From NCBI RefSeq assembly GCF_008033135.1, contig NZ_CP041335.1, positions 1,151,513-1,215,512 on the forward strand: a stretch of 64,000 nucleotides of DNA, read 5' to 3'. This stretch comes from Chitinolyticbacter meiyuanensis. Its GTDB lineage: Bacteria; Pseudomonadota; Gammaproteobacteria; Burkholderiales; Chitinibacteraceae. This document shows, piece after piece, positions 53,634 through 64,000 of the stretch (positions are counted from its first letter, which is position 1; every line of letters begins with the position of its first letter). The notes beneath the pieces are model-generated. The model saw nothing but the letters and a program-made list of their open reading frames with translations, made no database searches and was not told the origin of the DNA. The position numbers were made by a program, and so were the translations under genes.

Positions 53634-54764
53634 ATGTCCAAGAAAGATTTTTACGATGTGCTGGGCGTCAACCGCGACGCCAGCGACGACGACATCAAGA
53701 AGGCTTATCGCAAGCTGGCGATGAAGTACCACCCGGACCGCAATCCGGACAGCAAGGAAGCCGAGGAGAAGTTCAAGGAGGCCAAGGAGGCCTACGAGAT
53801 ACTCTCCGAGCCGCAAAAGCGTGCCGCCTACGACCAGTACGGCCACGCCGGGGTCGACCCGCAGGCCGGCATGGGTGGGGGTGGTTTTGGTGGCGGCGGC
53901 TTTGCCGACGCGTTCTCCGACATCTTCGGCGATATCTTCGGTGGTGGCCGTGGCGGCGGCGCAGGTGGGCGTTCCAACGTCTACCGCGGCGCCGACCTGC
54001 GCTACAACATGGAGATCACGCTGGAAGAGGCCGCGCGCGGCGTCGAGAAGCAGATCAAGATCCCGTCGCACGAGGAGTGCGACAACTGCCACGGCACCGG
54101 CGCCAAGCCCGGTACCGAGGCCAAGACCTGCCACACCTGCGGCGGCCATGGCCAGGTGCGCGTGTCGCAGGGCTTCTTCAGCATCCAGCAGACCTGCCCC
54201 ACCTGCCATGGCTCGGGCAAGTACATCCCCGATCCGTGCCGCAAGTGCGGTGGCAGTGGCCGTGTGCAGACGCACAAGACACTGGCGGTGAAGATCCCCG
54301 CCGGCGTGGACGAGGGCGATCGTATCCGCCTTTCCGGTGAAGGCGAGCCGGGCGTGAACGGTGGCCCACCGGGCGACCTTTACGTGGTGGTGCACCTCAA
54401 GCCGCACGGCGTGTTCGAGCGCGAAGGCAGTGACCTGCATTGCGAGATGCCGATCAGCATCACCGTGGCGGCGCTCGGTGGCGAGATCGAGATCCCCACG
54501 CTCGACGGCAAGGCACGCATCAGCATTCCCGCAGGCACCCAGACCGGCCAGGTGTTCCGCCTGCGCGGCAAGGGCATCAAGGGCGTGCGCAGCGCGGTGA
54601 ACGGCGATCTGATGTGCCACGTGGTGCTGGAAACGCCGGTCAACCTCACCAGCCGGCAGAAGGAATTGCTGCGCGAGTTCGAGGAGATCAGCGCCGGCGA
54701 TTCGGCCAAGCACAATCCGCGCGCCAAGTCCTTCATGGACAAGGTGAAGGATTTCTTCTCCTGA
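53634..54764 (+). CDS. dnaJ: Chaperone protein DnaJ (Hsp40)
   Basis: 376 residues. The ATG at 53634 follows AGGTGG. J domain with YHPDRN in the HPD loop (about residues 34-39), a Gly/Phe-rich linker, the zinc domain with four CxxCxGxG repeats ([32 protein letters not shown]), and a C-terminal substrate domain. Stimulates DnaK. It ends 16 nt before a strong terminator. Confidence 0.98.
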   Translation: MSKKDFYDVLGVNRDASDDDIKKAYRKLAMKYHPDRNPDSKEAEEKFKEAKEAYEILSEPQKRAAYDQYGHAGVDPQAGMGGGGFGGGGFADAFSDIFGDIFGGGRGGGAGGRSNVYRGADLRYNMEITLEEAARGVEKQIKIPSHEECDNCHGTGAKPGTEAKTCHTCGGHGQVRVSQGFFSIQQTCPTCHGSGKYIPDPCRKCGGSGRVQTHKTLAVKIPAGVDEGDRIRLSGEGEPGVNGGPPGDLYVVVHLKPHGVFEREGSDLHCEMPISITVAALGGEIEIPTLDGKARISIPAGTQTGQVFRLRGKGIKGVRSAVNGDLMCHVVLETPVNLTSRQKELLREFEEISAGDSAKHNPRAKSFMDKVKDFFS

Positions 54765-54780
54765 ATGCGGTGTAGTGAGA

Positions 54781-54815
54781 ACAAAACCCCGGTTTGCACC
54801 GGGGTTTTGTTTTTT
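54781..54815 (+). terminator. Intrinsic terminator after dnaJ
   Basis: ACAAAACCCCGGT (54781-54793), a TTGC loop and ACCGGGGTTTTGT (54798-54810), followed by a run of T residues. It marks the 3' end of the grpE-dnaK-dnaJ group. Confidence 0.95.
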
Positions 54816-54943
54816 CCGCAGCAGGCGACACTTGGTCGGGCGTTGAGGCTTTTCGTCGTGGCAGGCCGCAGCTTGTCGCAGTGGTGCTGGCGGAAAAGAG
54901 CGATGGCATACGCTGGCGACTTCTCCCTGGCCAAGGTGCTGCC

Positions 54944-55357
54944 ATGTCGCTGCGTTTCATCCCCATTGCCCTGCTGCTGTCCGCCACCGCCGGTGCGGCC
55001 GATTTGATCGTCGATATCGCGCCGCTCGAACGCCCGCAAGGCGCGGTGCGGCTGGCGCTCTATCAACGCGCGGAACATTTCCTGCAACTGGCAAGGGCGA
55101 TGCAGTTGCGTGAGTTACCCGCCACAACGGGCAAGCTCAGCGTGCGGTTTGCCGATCTGCCGCCTGGCCAGTATGCGGTGGCCGCCTACCTGGATAGCAA
55201 CCAGAACGGCGAGCTCGATGAGAACTGGCTGGGCATTCCCAGCGAGCCCACCGGCTTCAGCCGCAATCCGTCCACGCGCATGGGGCCGCCGGATTGGGCA
55301 GACAGCATGGTGGCCATTGGTGATACGCCGGTCGTGCTGACGTTGCGGTTGAAATAA
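54944..55357 (+). CDS. DUF2141 domain exported protein
   Basis: 137 residues. A signal peptide (about residues 1-18, ending AGAA) predicts export. The mature part is a DUF2141 beta domain: the AVRLALYQRAEHFL strand, FADLPPGQYAVAAYLDSNQNGELDENW with a calcium-like DSNQNGELDEN loop, and a GIPSEPTGFSRNPS segment typical of the family. The function is unknown. A longer frame start at 54794 is rejected because it runs into the terminator. Confidence 0.88.
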   Translation: MSLRFIPIALLLSATAGAADLIVDIAPLERPQGAVRLALYQRAEHFLQLARAMQLRELPATTGKLSVRFADLPPGQYAVAAYLDSNQNGELDENWLGIPSEPTGFSRNPSTRMGPPDWADSMVAIGDTPVVLTLRLK

Positions 55358-55573
55358 GGCTGGGCCGACCTTTGAATGCTCAGGTCGGGGCCGTCATGTA
55401 CGGCACCCGACCGATTGCCAGGGTTGACGATGCGGGCATTCGGGCGCGACGGCTGGGCACCGACGACACACGTTACGCCTGGAGCACGCGGAGACCCACG
55501 AGGCAGTCGCACGACGGGCGCAGCGTTGAGCAGCGCCTGGACTGGGTGTGGCTTAGGGGCGCGATACAGGCAT

Positions 55574-56347
55574 TCAGCCGAAGCGATACACGTCCATCGC
55601 CAGCACCTGATCGGTGATTTCATCATGCAGCCGGGTCACCGGCTCGCCCGATGCGGCGCCGAGCGCGACGTAGAGCGGCAGGAGGTGCTCTTCGCTGGGA
55701 TGGGCGCGCACGGCATGCGGCGCCTGGTGGCGGTAGTCGAGCAGGGCGTCGATATCGTGCGCGTCGAGCCGGGCATGCATCCAGTCCTGGAACGGCGTCA
55801 CGTAGTCCGGGATCACCGCAGGCGGTGCGAACACATCACGCAGATTGTGGGTGAGGCTGCCCGAGCCGACGATCAGGATGCCGCTCGCACGCAACGTCGC
55901 CAGCGCCTGGCCCAGCCGGTGGTGCCAGGTGGGGCCCTGGCGCATGTCGAGTGCCAGCTGCAGTACTGGCACATCCGCCGCCGGGTACATCACCTGCAGT
56001 GGCACCCAGGCGCCATGATCGAGCCCGCGTTCAGGGTCGATCACCGGGACGTAGCCGTGCTCCGCCAGCAGGGCGGCTACCTCTCGGGCAACGTCAGGCG
56101 CGCCGGGGGCATCGTAGTGCAACGTGTAGAGCTCGGCCGGGAAGCCGCCGAAATCATGGATGGTTTCCGGTTTTGCCGTGCTGCCGACCGCACTGCCAGG
56201 GTGGTGCCAGTGGGCGGACACCATCAGTACCGCGCGCGGGCGTGGCACATCGTGACCGATGGCGGCCCACACCTTGCCGGCATTGCCGGCATCGAGCGCC
56301 AGCATCGGCGAGCCGTGCGAAACGAAGAAGGTGGGCAGGCGGTTCAT
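55574..56347 (-). CDS. DODA-type extradiol ring-opening dioxygenase family protein
   Basis: 257 residues from the ATG at 56347, with TGGAG upstream. Members (YgiD/4,5-DOPA dioxygenase type) bind a non-haem metal through two histidines and a glutamate: SHGSPMLAL, SAHWHHPG and LDHGAWVPL provide the expected histidines. The later SLTHNL and HPSEEHLLPL segments are also conserved. Its natural catechol substrate is unknown. The 216-nt region upstream of its stop contains no recognised gene. Confidence 0.9.
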   Translation of the reverse strand: MNRLPTFFVSHGSPMLALDAGNAGKVWAAIGHDVPRPRAVLMVSAHWHHPGSAVGSTAKPETIHDFGGFPAELYTLHYDAPGAPDVAREVAALLAEHGYVPVIDPERGLDHGAWVPLQVMYPAADVPVLQLALDMRQGPTWHHRLGQALATLRASGILIVGSGSLTHNLRDVFAPPAVIPDYVTPFQDWMHARLDAHDIDALLDYRHQAPHAVRAHPSEEHLLPLYVALGAASGEPVTRLHDEITDQVLAMDVYRFG

Positions 56348-56593
56348 GGTGCACTCCAGTGGGATTGCCACCAGTCTGCCATCGCGCAGCGGCACCATAA
56401 ACGCTCTAAAGCGTCTTGGTTTGTTGCATAAATCGGGTTAATCGCGCAGCGATATGGCCGGGGTGATTTAGGGGCGGTACCACGCGGTATCGGTGTGCAC
56501 GGCGCGAGGCCTGAACAAACGCTACGCCACGTCAGCACGGCTCTTCACGCCGACGCAGTTCGCCTCATTGCGCGCCGCGGCTCCCGCATGCGA

Positions 56594-57496
56594 TCAAAGA
56601 TTGCACGGCGACGGCAGGCCGCGGGCCGGTACGGTATCGCGAAAGGCCACCTTGTCGCGCCGCAGCGCCGCGACACGGGCGCCGACTTCGGCCGGGCTGA
56701 TGACCTCGCCGGGGACATGCAGCACCCAGTCGACCTGCTCGAGGTAGTCGCGCGGCTGGTCGCTGTCCGCGCCGAGTCCGCTGAACCACAGGTTGAAATT
56801 GATCGACATCGGTACTTCCGGGTAGTACTGGCCGCCATGCCGGGCGATCGGCGTGCCGTCGAGGAAGTATTCGATGCGCCCGCCAGCCACCTGCATCACC
56901 AGCGTGCGCCAGCCGGCCTGGCTGCCGCGCAGCCGGTCGTACTGGTTGTCTTTCCAGAACTTGGGCGCCGGGATGAAGGTTTCCCAGCTGGTCACATAGA
57001 ACGTGGCGCCACTGGCGCCCCAGCCGCCATTGGGCAGGTATTCGAAATCGAGCTCGCTGTAGTCAGGGTCGGCTGGCGCCTTGAGCGGGCTGATCAGGTA
57101 GAAGGTCTGCACGATTTCGTCGCCGTCCGGCCCGCGCGTCGGGGCGTCGGTGAAGCGCACGCGGGCAGCGTAGGTGCCTTCCAGGTACTTGCGGGCGTGA
57201 CACAGCTGCGCCTGTCGCGTGCCCTTGGCGCTGCCGTCGCTGCTGGAGGAAAGCTGCAGCAGGCGGTTGCCCGGCGTGGCGGGATCGGGCACCAGCCGCA
57301 CGCCCTCGGCGGCCCAGCGTGCCCCTTCGACACCGGGCCAGCCCAAGCCGTTGCGCACCTTCCAGCCATTGGCGGCCAGGGCCTTGGCGTCGGCATACAG
57401 GAAATCATCGAAGAACAGCGATTCGGCGCCGGCCTGACTGGCGAGCAGCAGGCTGGCAGCAAGCGCGGCGAGGCGGCATGGCTGGGTGAACGGCAT
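56594..57496 (-). CDS. Glycoside hydrolase family 16 protein, secreted
   Basis: 300 residues. A signal peptide (about 1-23, ending AGA) predicts secretion. The catalytic motif SELDFEYLPNG contains the ELDxE arrangement of GH16 (nucleophile and acid/base glutamates), and the surrounding segments (YAARVRFTDAP, WRTLVMQVAGGRIEYFLDG, PMSINFNLWF) fit a beta-jelly-roll lyase/hydrolase fold. The start at 57496 is preceded by GAGAGGAG; the longer upstream frame is rejected. Its target polysaccharide cannot be chosen from sequence. Confidence 0.85.
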   Translation of the reverse strand: MPFTQPCRLAALAASLLLASQAGAESLFFDDFLYADAKALAANGWKVRNGLGWPGVEGARWAAEGVRLVPDPATPGNRLLQLSSSSDGSAKGTRQAQLCHARKYLEGTYAARVRFTDAPTRGPDGDEIVQTFYLISPLKAPADPDYSELDFEYLPNGGWGASGATFYVTSWETFIPAPKFWKDNQYDRLRGSQAGWRTLVMQVAGGRIEYFLDGTPIARHGGQYYPEVPMSINFNLWFSGLGADSDQPRDYLEQVDWVLHVPGEVISPAEVGARVAALRRDKVAFRDTVPARGLPSPCNL

Positions 57497-57690
57497 GGGC
57501 GAACTCCTCTCTGGCTGACCGGATCTCTTGGCTGGACCGGTTCGCGTTGCCGGATGGTGCAACATCGGCAGCATAGGCGCGTTTACCGATGGCCGCTGTG
57601 CCGGATTTGCCAAGTGTCGGCAGCAGGGGAGGGCGCAGGCCGGCGGGCTCGTCATATAATCGACGCACACAAGACAGACCGGATGGTGCG

Positions 57691-58125
57691 ATGGACGATC
57701 GCCTGACAGGCAACCCGCTGTATCCGGCCGCCGATGCGGCCGCCGACTGGGCCGACAAGCGCGTGGAGCCGCGCTACCTCGTCAACTGGCGGGTGGCTAT
57801 CGTCTACGAGGAGCGCGACCAGCGCATGTCGTTCCGTGGCCGGGCTTTCGACGTATCGCGCGGCGGCTTCAGCCTGCACTCCGATTTCAGCCTGCCGGTG
57901 TCGGACCGGGTCACCGTGCTCTTGTCGATCCCGCCGATGGCAGCCGGCCAGCGCCCCAAGGTGGTCGAGGTGAAGAGCCGGGTGATCTACACCGTGCTGT
58001 CCAACGAGTTCAGCACCTTCCGCACCGGCGTGCAGTTCGTCGACTTCAAGGCGGACGGTCGCCAGGTACTCGACTACAACCTGGCCTGCCGCAATCCGGC
58101 TCCGGGCAGCACCCGCAGCGACTAG
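57691..58125 (+). CDS. PilZ domain protein
   Basis: 144 residues. An N-terminal tail is followed by a PilZ domain: RYLVNWR (the RxxxR c-di-GMP element) and DVSRGGFSL (the D/NxSxxG element), then a beta barrel ending RTGVQFVDF. It would bind cyclic di-GMP and may regulate motility, pili or exopolysaccharide. The ATG at 57691 sits 13 codons before the conserved start of the domain. It converges with the MFS gene, overlapping by 4 nt. Confidence 0.9.
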   Translation: MDDRLTGNPLYPAADAAADWADKRVEPRYLVNWRVAIVYEERDQRMSFRGRAFDVSRGGFSLHSDFSLPVSDRVTVLLSIPPMAAGQRPKVVEVKSRVIYTVLSNEFSTFRTGVQFVDFKADGRQVLDYNLACRNPAPGSTRSD

Positions 58126-59294
58126 CCGGCGTACACCACACGGCTGCGCCAACCCAGCCAGCCGGCGAACACGGCCATTAGCGCCAGCAGCACCATGGCC
58201 CACTGCGCCACCGCATACCAGCCCTGCACCTGATAGACCCAGCCGGCTAGGCCGGCAGCCACGGCGGTGCAGCCGAAAGTGAGGAATTCGTTGGCCGATT
58301 GCAGCCGCGCCCGCGCCGCAGGCGACGTTTGCGAGACCAGCGTGCTGCCGCCCATGTACATCAGGTTCCAGGCGAGCCCCACCAGCGTGAGCGACAGGTG
58401 GAAGTGCAGCAGTGTGAGTCCTGCCAGCGCCAGTAGGCACGCGAGCAACATCAGCACCCCGCCCGCAGCGGCCACCCGGCCCGCGCCGAAGCGCGCGATC
58501 AGCCTGCCCGTCACCAGGGATGGTGCGAACATGCCCAGCATGTGCCACTGGATCACGCTTGCCGCCGCGGCATGGCCGAAGCCGCAGCCCGTTACCGCAA
58601 GCGGCGTGGCCACCATCAGGAACATCATCAGTGCATAGCCGCCGGCGCAGGCCAGCATGCCGGCCTTGGCGCCGGGCGCGCGCAGGGCGGCGGCGAGGTT
58701 CAGCCGGTCCAGCCCGCTGGCGGTGGGCGGGCTGGGCAGGCGCGCCACCATGATCGGCAATAGTGCGAGCAGCGCGATCGCGATCACCGCGGCAAAACTG
58801 CCGGCATACGGCACGCCGGGCACCGCGGTGGCAGCGTGGCTGGCGAGCAAGGGACCGGCAAACGCGGCGAAGATGCCGCCGGACAACACCCAGGCCATGG
58901 CCGAACCCTTGTCGCGATCGGAGGCCGTTTCGGCTGCGGCGTAGCGATAGTAGAGCGCGCTCGCCTGATAGCAACCCTGCAGCGGCGAAGCAAGGCAGAA
59001 CAGCCAGAACGAGCCGGCATGCAGCGCCAGCACGCTGATGGTGCCAGAAGCGGCGCCAGCGAGCGCGCCCGACGCGAACAACCGGCGGTAGCCGTGGCGG
59101 CCGATCAGCCTGGGCAGCCACAGCGTGGCCACGGTGGTGCTGACGGTGATCAGCAGGTAGGGCACCGTGGCCCAGGCTGGATCGGGTGCCAGCCGTGCGC
59201 CGACGAGGCCGGCGAAAGAGATGCCGACTGCCGTGGCCGCCATGTAGCAGAACTGGCATAGTCCGAGCAGGATAGCGTTTTGTCTGGATGTCAT
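58122..59294 (-). CDS. MFS transporter
   Basis: 390 residues with about 12 hydrophobic helices. The N-terminal half has CQFCYMAATAVGISFAG and WLPRLIGRHGYRRLF, the latter similar to the MFS loop 2-3 motif. A mid-protein polar loop is followed by the C-terminal half of the fold. It is divergent from a MocR regulator gene, with an intergenic palindrome, so regulation by that protein is likely. Substrate unknown. Confidence 0.9.
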   Translation of the reverse strand: MTSRQNAILLGLCQFCYMAATAVGISFAGLVGARLAPDPAWATVPYLLITVSTTVATLWLPRLIGRHGYRRLFASGALAGAASGTISVLALHAGSFWLFCLASPLQGCYQASALYYRYAAAETASDRDKGSAMAWVLSGGIFAAFAGPLLASHAATAVPGVPYAGSFAAVIAIALLALLPIMVARLPSPPTASGLDRLNLAAALRAPGAKAGMLACAGGYALMMFLMVATPLAVTGCGFGHAAAASVIQWHMLGMFAPSLVTGRLIARFGAGRVAAAGGVLMLLACLLALAGLTLLHFHLSLTLVGLAWNLMYMGGSTLVSQTSPAARARLQSANEFLTFGCTAVAAGLAGWVYQVQGWYAVAQWAMVLLALMAVFAGWLGWRSRVVYAG

Positions 59295-59454
59295 TGCGGG
59301 CTCCGAGGCGTTTGTCTGGAAATGCGATGCAACAGGGAATCGAGCGCCTGCCGTGCTGCAACCCGGCAGGCCTTACGGCCGCTTGTGCCGATCGCGATGG
59401 GCCATCTGGCGGGCGCGTGCGACACTGTCTGCCTGTTTGATCGATTCATCTATA

Positions 59455-59470
59455 TTTGTCCTATGACAAA
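59455..59470. promoter_or_regulatory. Candidate operator between MFS and MocR genes
   Basis: TTTGTCCTATGACAAA is a palindrome of two perfect 6-bp arms around CTAT, 14 nt before the MocR start and in the gap shared with the divergent MFS gene. MocR-type regulators often bind such sites; the match is by position and symmetry only. Confidence 0.55.
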
Positions 59471-59483
59471 ATAAATTATTTGC

Positions 59484-60827
59484 ATGGTACAAACACTTTT
59501 TCTCGACGGCAAGGCCTGCGGGGCAGAGGCCATCTATGCCCGGCTGCGCGCCGCCATCGAAGCGGGCGAGCTGGCGCAGGGCGAAGCGCTGCCGACCATC
59601 CGTGCGCTGGCGGAGCAACTGGCCGTCAACCGCAATACCGTGGCGGCCGCCTATCGGCGGCTGATCGTGGCCGGGCTTGCCGAGTCGGCCGGGCGGGGCG
59701 GCACCCGGGTGGCGCCGCGTTCACGCGTCGGGCTGCCGGCAGGCGTGCATGCGTATGTGCCGCAGCCGGGCCTGGCGGAGCTGGCCTCCGGCAATCCCGA
59801 TCCGGCCTTGTTGCCGGATTTCGGCCCGGCGCTGGCGCGGCTGGTGTCGCCGCCCGCGCTCTACGGCCAGCCCTGCTACGAGCCGGAGCTGCTCGCCTAT
59901 GGTCGTGATTGGTGGCAGCGCACCGGGCAGATCGACGCGGAATTCGTCGACCCCTTGCTGGTTCATGGCGCGCTCGACGGGATCGAGCGCGTGCTGGCGG
60001 CCTGGCTGGCGCCGGGCGATACCGTACTGGTCGAGGACCCGTGCTTTCCCGGCTCGCTCGCGTTGCTGAAGCAGGCTGGCTACAACCTGATCGGCCTGCC
60101 GCTCGACGACGAAGGCATCGTGCCCGAGGCGCTGGAGGCGGCGCTGGCACGCAAGCCCAAGGCGCTGGTCTGGACGCCGTACTCGCACAATCCGACCGGC
60201 ATTAACACCACGCCGGCACGCGCCGCGCAATTGCGCGCCGTACTCGCTGGCGTGCCGGACCTGCTGCTGGTCGAGGACGATCACTTCGCAGCCTTCGCCC
60301 CGGCAGCGACGCCGTCGCTGGTCACCGCCGGGCACAGCCGCTGGGCGGCGCTGCGTTCGCTGTCCAAGCACCTGGGCCCCGACATGCGGCTCGCGTTTCT
60401 GGTCGGCGACGCGCTGACGCTGGCCCGGGTCCAGCGCCGGCAATACCTGGGGCCGCGCTGGCCCAGTTTCGTGCTGCAGCGGCTGGCCCTGGCGCTGCTC
60501 GCCGATCCGGCGACCGACACGCTGCGCAATCGCGCTGCCGCGCTCTACGCCGAGCGCCATGCCGCGCTGTGCACTGAGCTGGCCGCGCTGGACCTCAAGC
60601 CACAGCCGGGCGGCGGCCTCAATGTCTGGCTGCCGCTGGCGGACGACGCAGCCGTTGCCCAGGCGTTGGCGGCCCGTGGCTATCTGGTGCGCACCGGCGA
60701 GGCTTTCCGCGTGACGCGCACGCTGTCGGCGCTGCGCATCACCTCGGCGGCGCTGACTCCGGCTGCGGCCCGCACGCTGGCGACCGCGCTGGCGCAATGC
60801 CTGGGCGGGTTGGGGGTGGCGGCCTGA
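59484..60827 (+). CDS. MocR family (GntR-aminotransferase fusion) regulator
   Basis: 447 residues. GntR winged HTH at about residues 8-75 (LPTIRALAEQLAVNRNTVAAAYRRL), then a class I aminotransferase-like domain with NPDPALLPDFG, VEDPCFPGS, YSHNPTGIN and PLP-binding Lys295 in LSKHLGPDMRLAF. Regulators of this type sense PLP or amino-compound metabolism. It is divergent from the MFS transporter gene. The stop shares one base with the next gene's start (TGATG), so the sensor kinase is translationally coupled to it. Confidence 0.93.
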   Translation: MVQTLFLDGKACGAEAIYARLRAAIEAGELAQGEALPTIRALAEQLAVNRNTVAAAYRRLIVAGLAESAGRGGTRVAPRSRVGLPAGVHAYVPQPGLAELASGNPDPALLPDFGPALARLVSPPALYGQPCYEPELLAYGRDWWQRTGQIDAEFVDPLLVHGALDGIERVLAAWLAPGDTVLVEDPCFPGSLALLKQAGYNLIGLPLDDEGIVPEALEAALARKPKALVWTPYSHNPTGINTTPARAAQLRAVLAGVPDLLLVEDDHFAAFAPAATPSLVTAGHSRWAALRSLSKHLGPDMRLAFLVGDALTLARVQRRQYLGPRWPSFVLQRLALALLADPATDTLRNRAAALYAERHAALCTELAALDLKPQPGGGLNVWLPLADDAAVAQALAARGYLVRTGEAFRVTRTLSALRITSAALTPAAARTLATALAQCLGGLGVAA

Positions 60828-62236
60828 TGCGCTATCGCCTGTCGTTCCGCCAACTGCTGCTGGTTGCCTTCCTGCTGGTCGGCGTGGTGCTGTCGGCGAG
60901 CTCGGTCCAGGTGTGGCTGTCCTTGGAGCGCATGGCCGGGCACAGCCGGCAGTCCGCGCGCGATGCGGTACGGCTGACCGAGGCGGCGGAGCGGCTGGCG
61001 GAGCGTACGCTGACGATGGAACGCAGCGCCCGCCAGTATCTGGTGCTGGACGACGAAGCCTTCAGGCTGCGTTTCGTCGAGGCCGGCGCCGAGGCTGGCA
61101 AGGCGCTGGGCACGCTGGCGCAGACGCTGACCGAAGTGGCGCCGAATGAATTCGCCAGCTGGCGCGAGCATGCCGCGGGTACCGCCGAGCTCTTGCAACA
61201 GCGCCAGCTCAAGGGCGACGAGCCCTTGCTGTTCGATCACTTCGCGCAATTGCGAGGCATCAACGAGCGGCTGGCGTTGGCGGTGAAGCGGCGGGTGGAG
61301 CGCAGCAATACCGAGCTGCTGCTGGAGCTGGAGCGCCAGCGCGCGGTGCTGGGTGGGCAGGCGGTGGTCGCCGCCGTGCTGGCGGTGGTGCTGGCACTGG
61401 GCTTTGGCCTGTGGCTGACCCGGCCGCTGGCCCGCATCGAGCGCGCGATCGCCAGGCTCGGTCGCGGCCGCTACGACGAAGCGATTGCCATCCGCGGCCC
61501 GGCCGACTTGCGCCGGCTGGCCGAGCAGCTCGACTGGCTGCGCCAGCGGCTGGCCGCACTGGAAGCGGACAAGGCGCGCTTCCTGCGCCATGTGTCGCAC
61601 GAATTGAAAACGCCGCTCGCCGCATTGCGCGAGGGGGTGGCGCTGCTCGACGACGGCGTGGCCGGGCCCTTGGCGCCGGCGCAGCGCGAGGTGGTCGATA
61701 TCCTGCGGCAGAACGTCGCTGCGCAGCAGCGCCAGATCGAGGACCTGTTGCGCTACAACGCCGCAGTGTTCGATGCCACCCAGGCGGCACCGCGCCCGCT
61801 GGCCGTACGCGCCTTGCTCGACGCAGTGATCGAGGCGCAGAAGCTGCAATGGCAGGCACGCCATCTGTCGGTCAGCGTGAGCGGCGACGAATGCAAGCTC
61901 GCGGCCGACCCCGACAAGCTGCAGGTGGTGTTCGGCAATCTGTTGTCCAATGCCATCCGCTTCAGTCCCGACGGCGGAGCCATCCGCTTTGAACTCGCCC
62001 GCAGCGCGGGCAGTCTGCTGATTGACTGCCGCGATGACGGCGCCGGGGTGGACCCGGCTGATGCCGAGCGCATCTTCGAGCCGTTCTACCAGGGCCGTCG
62101 CCAGCCGCCGGGTGCGCGTCACGGCAGCGGCATCGGCTTGTCCATCGTCTGTGAATACATTGCCGCCCACGGCGGCACCGTCGCGCTGCAGCCCAGTGCG
62201 CGCGGTGCTCATTTCAGGATCGAATTGCCCGCATGA
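60827..62236 (+). CDS. glrK: Sensor histidine kinase (GlrK/QseE-type)
   Basis: 469 residues. One N-terminal membrane helix (about 8-30), a helical periplasmic/sensor region, a second helix near 185-205, a HAMP segment, HisKA with phospho-acceptor His258 (VSHELKTPLAALREG) and HATPase with NLLSNAIRFSPDGG and DDGAGVDP. The operon with a QseG-like lipoprotein and a GlrR-like NtrC-family regulator identifies the GlrK/QseE type. The ATG at 60827 overlaps the MocR stop by one base; the in-frame 60797 start is not needed. Confidence 0.93.
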   Translation: MRYRLSFRQLLLVAFLLVGVVLSASSVQVWLSLERMAGHSRQSARDAVRLTEAAERLAERTLTMERSARQYLVLDDEAFRLRFVEAGAEAGKALGTLAQTLTEVAPNEFASWREHAAGTAELLQQRQLKGDEPLLFDHFAQLRGINERLALAVKRRVERSNTELLLELERQRAVLGGQAVVAAVLAVVLALGFGLWLTRPLARIERAIARLGRGRYDEAIAIRGPADLRRLAEQLDWLRQRLAALEADKARFLRHVSHELKTPLAALREGVALLDDGVAGPLAPAQREVVDILRQNVAAQQRQIEDLLRYNAAVFDATQAAPRPLAVRALLDAVIEAQKLQWQARHLSVSVSGDECKLAADPDKLQVVFGNLLSNAIRFSPDGGAIRFELARSAGSLLIDCRDDGAGVDPADAERIFEPFYQGRRQPPGARHGSGIGLSIVCEYIAAHGGTVALQPSARGAHFRIELPA

Positions 62237-62772
62237 AACCCTGGACTCTGCTCCTGGCCACCGGCCTGTTGTCGGCCTGCCAACTGTTACAGCCGCCCCC
62301 GCCTCACACGCCGGTGCCTACGCCGGTGCCTACGCCGGAACCGGTGATCTATGTCGAGGAAGTGCCCAATGCCGTCGACGAGGTGCTGGGCTATGCGGCC
62401 CGCGTGCGTGGCCTTGCCAACGGCGATCTGGCCAAGGAGCTGGCGGCGCTCGCCGGCGAGCCGGTCGATCCGGCCAACACCATCAAGCGTGCGCTGCTGC
62501 TGGCCCGCAGCCATGGCGAGCTGCCGCGCGCCATCTCCCAGCTCGACCTGGTGATCAAGTCAGTCGATCCGGACGCCGCGGCATTCAAGCCGTTGGCGCA
62601 GCTGTTGCAGAGCCAGTGGCAGGAGCGACGCAAGCTGGAGGACCAGGCGGACAAGCTGGCCCAGCAGCTCAAGGACGAGCAACGCCGCGCCGACGAGGCC
62701 ACCACCAAGCTCGAGGCGCTGAAAAAGATCGAGAACACCTTGCCGGCGCGCCCGTCGGCATCGGGGAAGTGA
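62233..62772 (+). CDS. QseG/YfhG-like lipoprotein
   Basis: 179 residues. Lipoprotein signal with LLSACQLL and Cys16, followed by a repetitive PTPVPTPEP linker and a helical, charged C-terminal domain (KPLAQLLQSQWQERRKLEDQADKLAQQL). Its place between the sensor kinase (start overlaps by 4 nt, ATGA) and the response regulator matches YfhG/QseG, an outer-membrane partner that activates the kinase in enterobacteria. Sequence similarity outside that context is low, so the name is positional. Confidence 0.8.
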   Translation: MKPWTLLLATGLLSACQLLQPPPPHTPVPTPVPTPEPVIYVEEVPNAVDEVLGYAARVRGLANGDLAKELAALAGEPVDPANTIKRALLLARSHGELPRAISQLDLVIKSVDPDAAAFKPLAQLLQSQWQERRKLEDQADKLAQQLKDEQRRADEATTKLEALKKIENTLPARPSASGK

Positions 62773-62773
62773 C

Positions 62774-64000
<1,227 letters not shown>

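Noticed and set aside
56400..56480. Sequence TTTGTTGCATAAATCGGGTTA reminiscent (18 of 20 or so bases from memory) of IS5-type ends, given only as TTTGTTGCATAAATC
   Set aside because: No transposase fragment or second end was found nearby; similarity was from memory and cannot be tested here.

Overview
The window looks like chromosome from a GC-rich betaproteobacterium, most likely of the Neisseriales (Chromobacteriaceae/Chitinibacteraceae type). This is inferred from gene content and base composition. No rRNA, tRNA or CRISPR array was recognised. Most genes are housekeeping or physiological and have strong G/C third-position bias. One stretch, about 39.9-42.7 kb, is visibly AT-richer and is clearly foreign.

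Layout. 1-5.5 kb: the 3' part of kdpB, then kdpC, kdpD and kdpE (high-affinity K+ uptake and its sensor/regulator). 5.6-7.4 kb: three small or enzyme genes. 7.4-11.5 kb (minus strand): a four-gene operon, circularly permuted ATP-grasp, alpha-E protein, transglutaminase-like protease and Anbu proteasome-like peptidase. This is the conserved Anbu cluster whose product is still unknown. 11.7-19.8 kb: PPi-dependent phosphofructokinase, MarC, the mutL-membrane protein-miaA operon, an N-acetylmuramoyl-alanine amidase and tsaE. 19.7-25.6 kb: queG, pxpB, pxpC and pxpA (5-oxoproline hydrolysis), murI and an LrgA/LrgB pair. 25.6-36.7 kb: recG and various metabolic, membrane and envelope genes. 36.7-39.3 kb: malate synthase and a divergent LysR regulator.

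39.3-45.5 kb is the accessory region. It opens with a 79-bp inverted repeat (two hairpin-bearing copies around about 350 bp). Next comes a low-GC two-gene operon encoding a reverse transcriptase (YVDD) and a protein with a PD-(D/E)XK nuclease signature, preceded by a short segment that could fold as a structured RNA. It is followed by an IS3-family element sitting in a broken 5-carboxymethyl-2-hydroxymuconate isomerase gene, and by a BrnT/BrnA toxin-antitoxin cassette bracketed by two copies of that isomerase's 3' end. The RT/nuclease pair is the best candidate for an undescribed, probably anti-phage, system.

45.5-64 kb: an SMP-30-like lactonase, a LysR regulator, isocitrate lyase (with aceB this completes the glyoxylate bypass), a ceramidase-like membrane protein, grpE-dnaK-dnaJ with two good sigma-32 promoter matches, a DODA-type dioxygenase, a GH16 glycosidase, a PilZ protein, and an MFS transporter divergent from a MocR regulator. 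The MocR gene runs directly into a GlrK/QseG/GlrR-type two-component operon, and the last gene is cut by the window edge.
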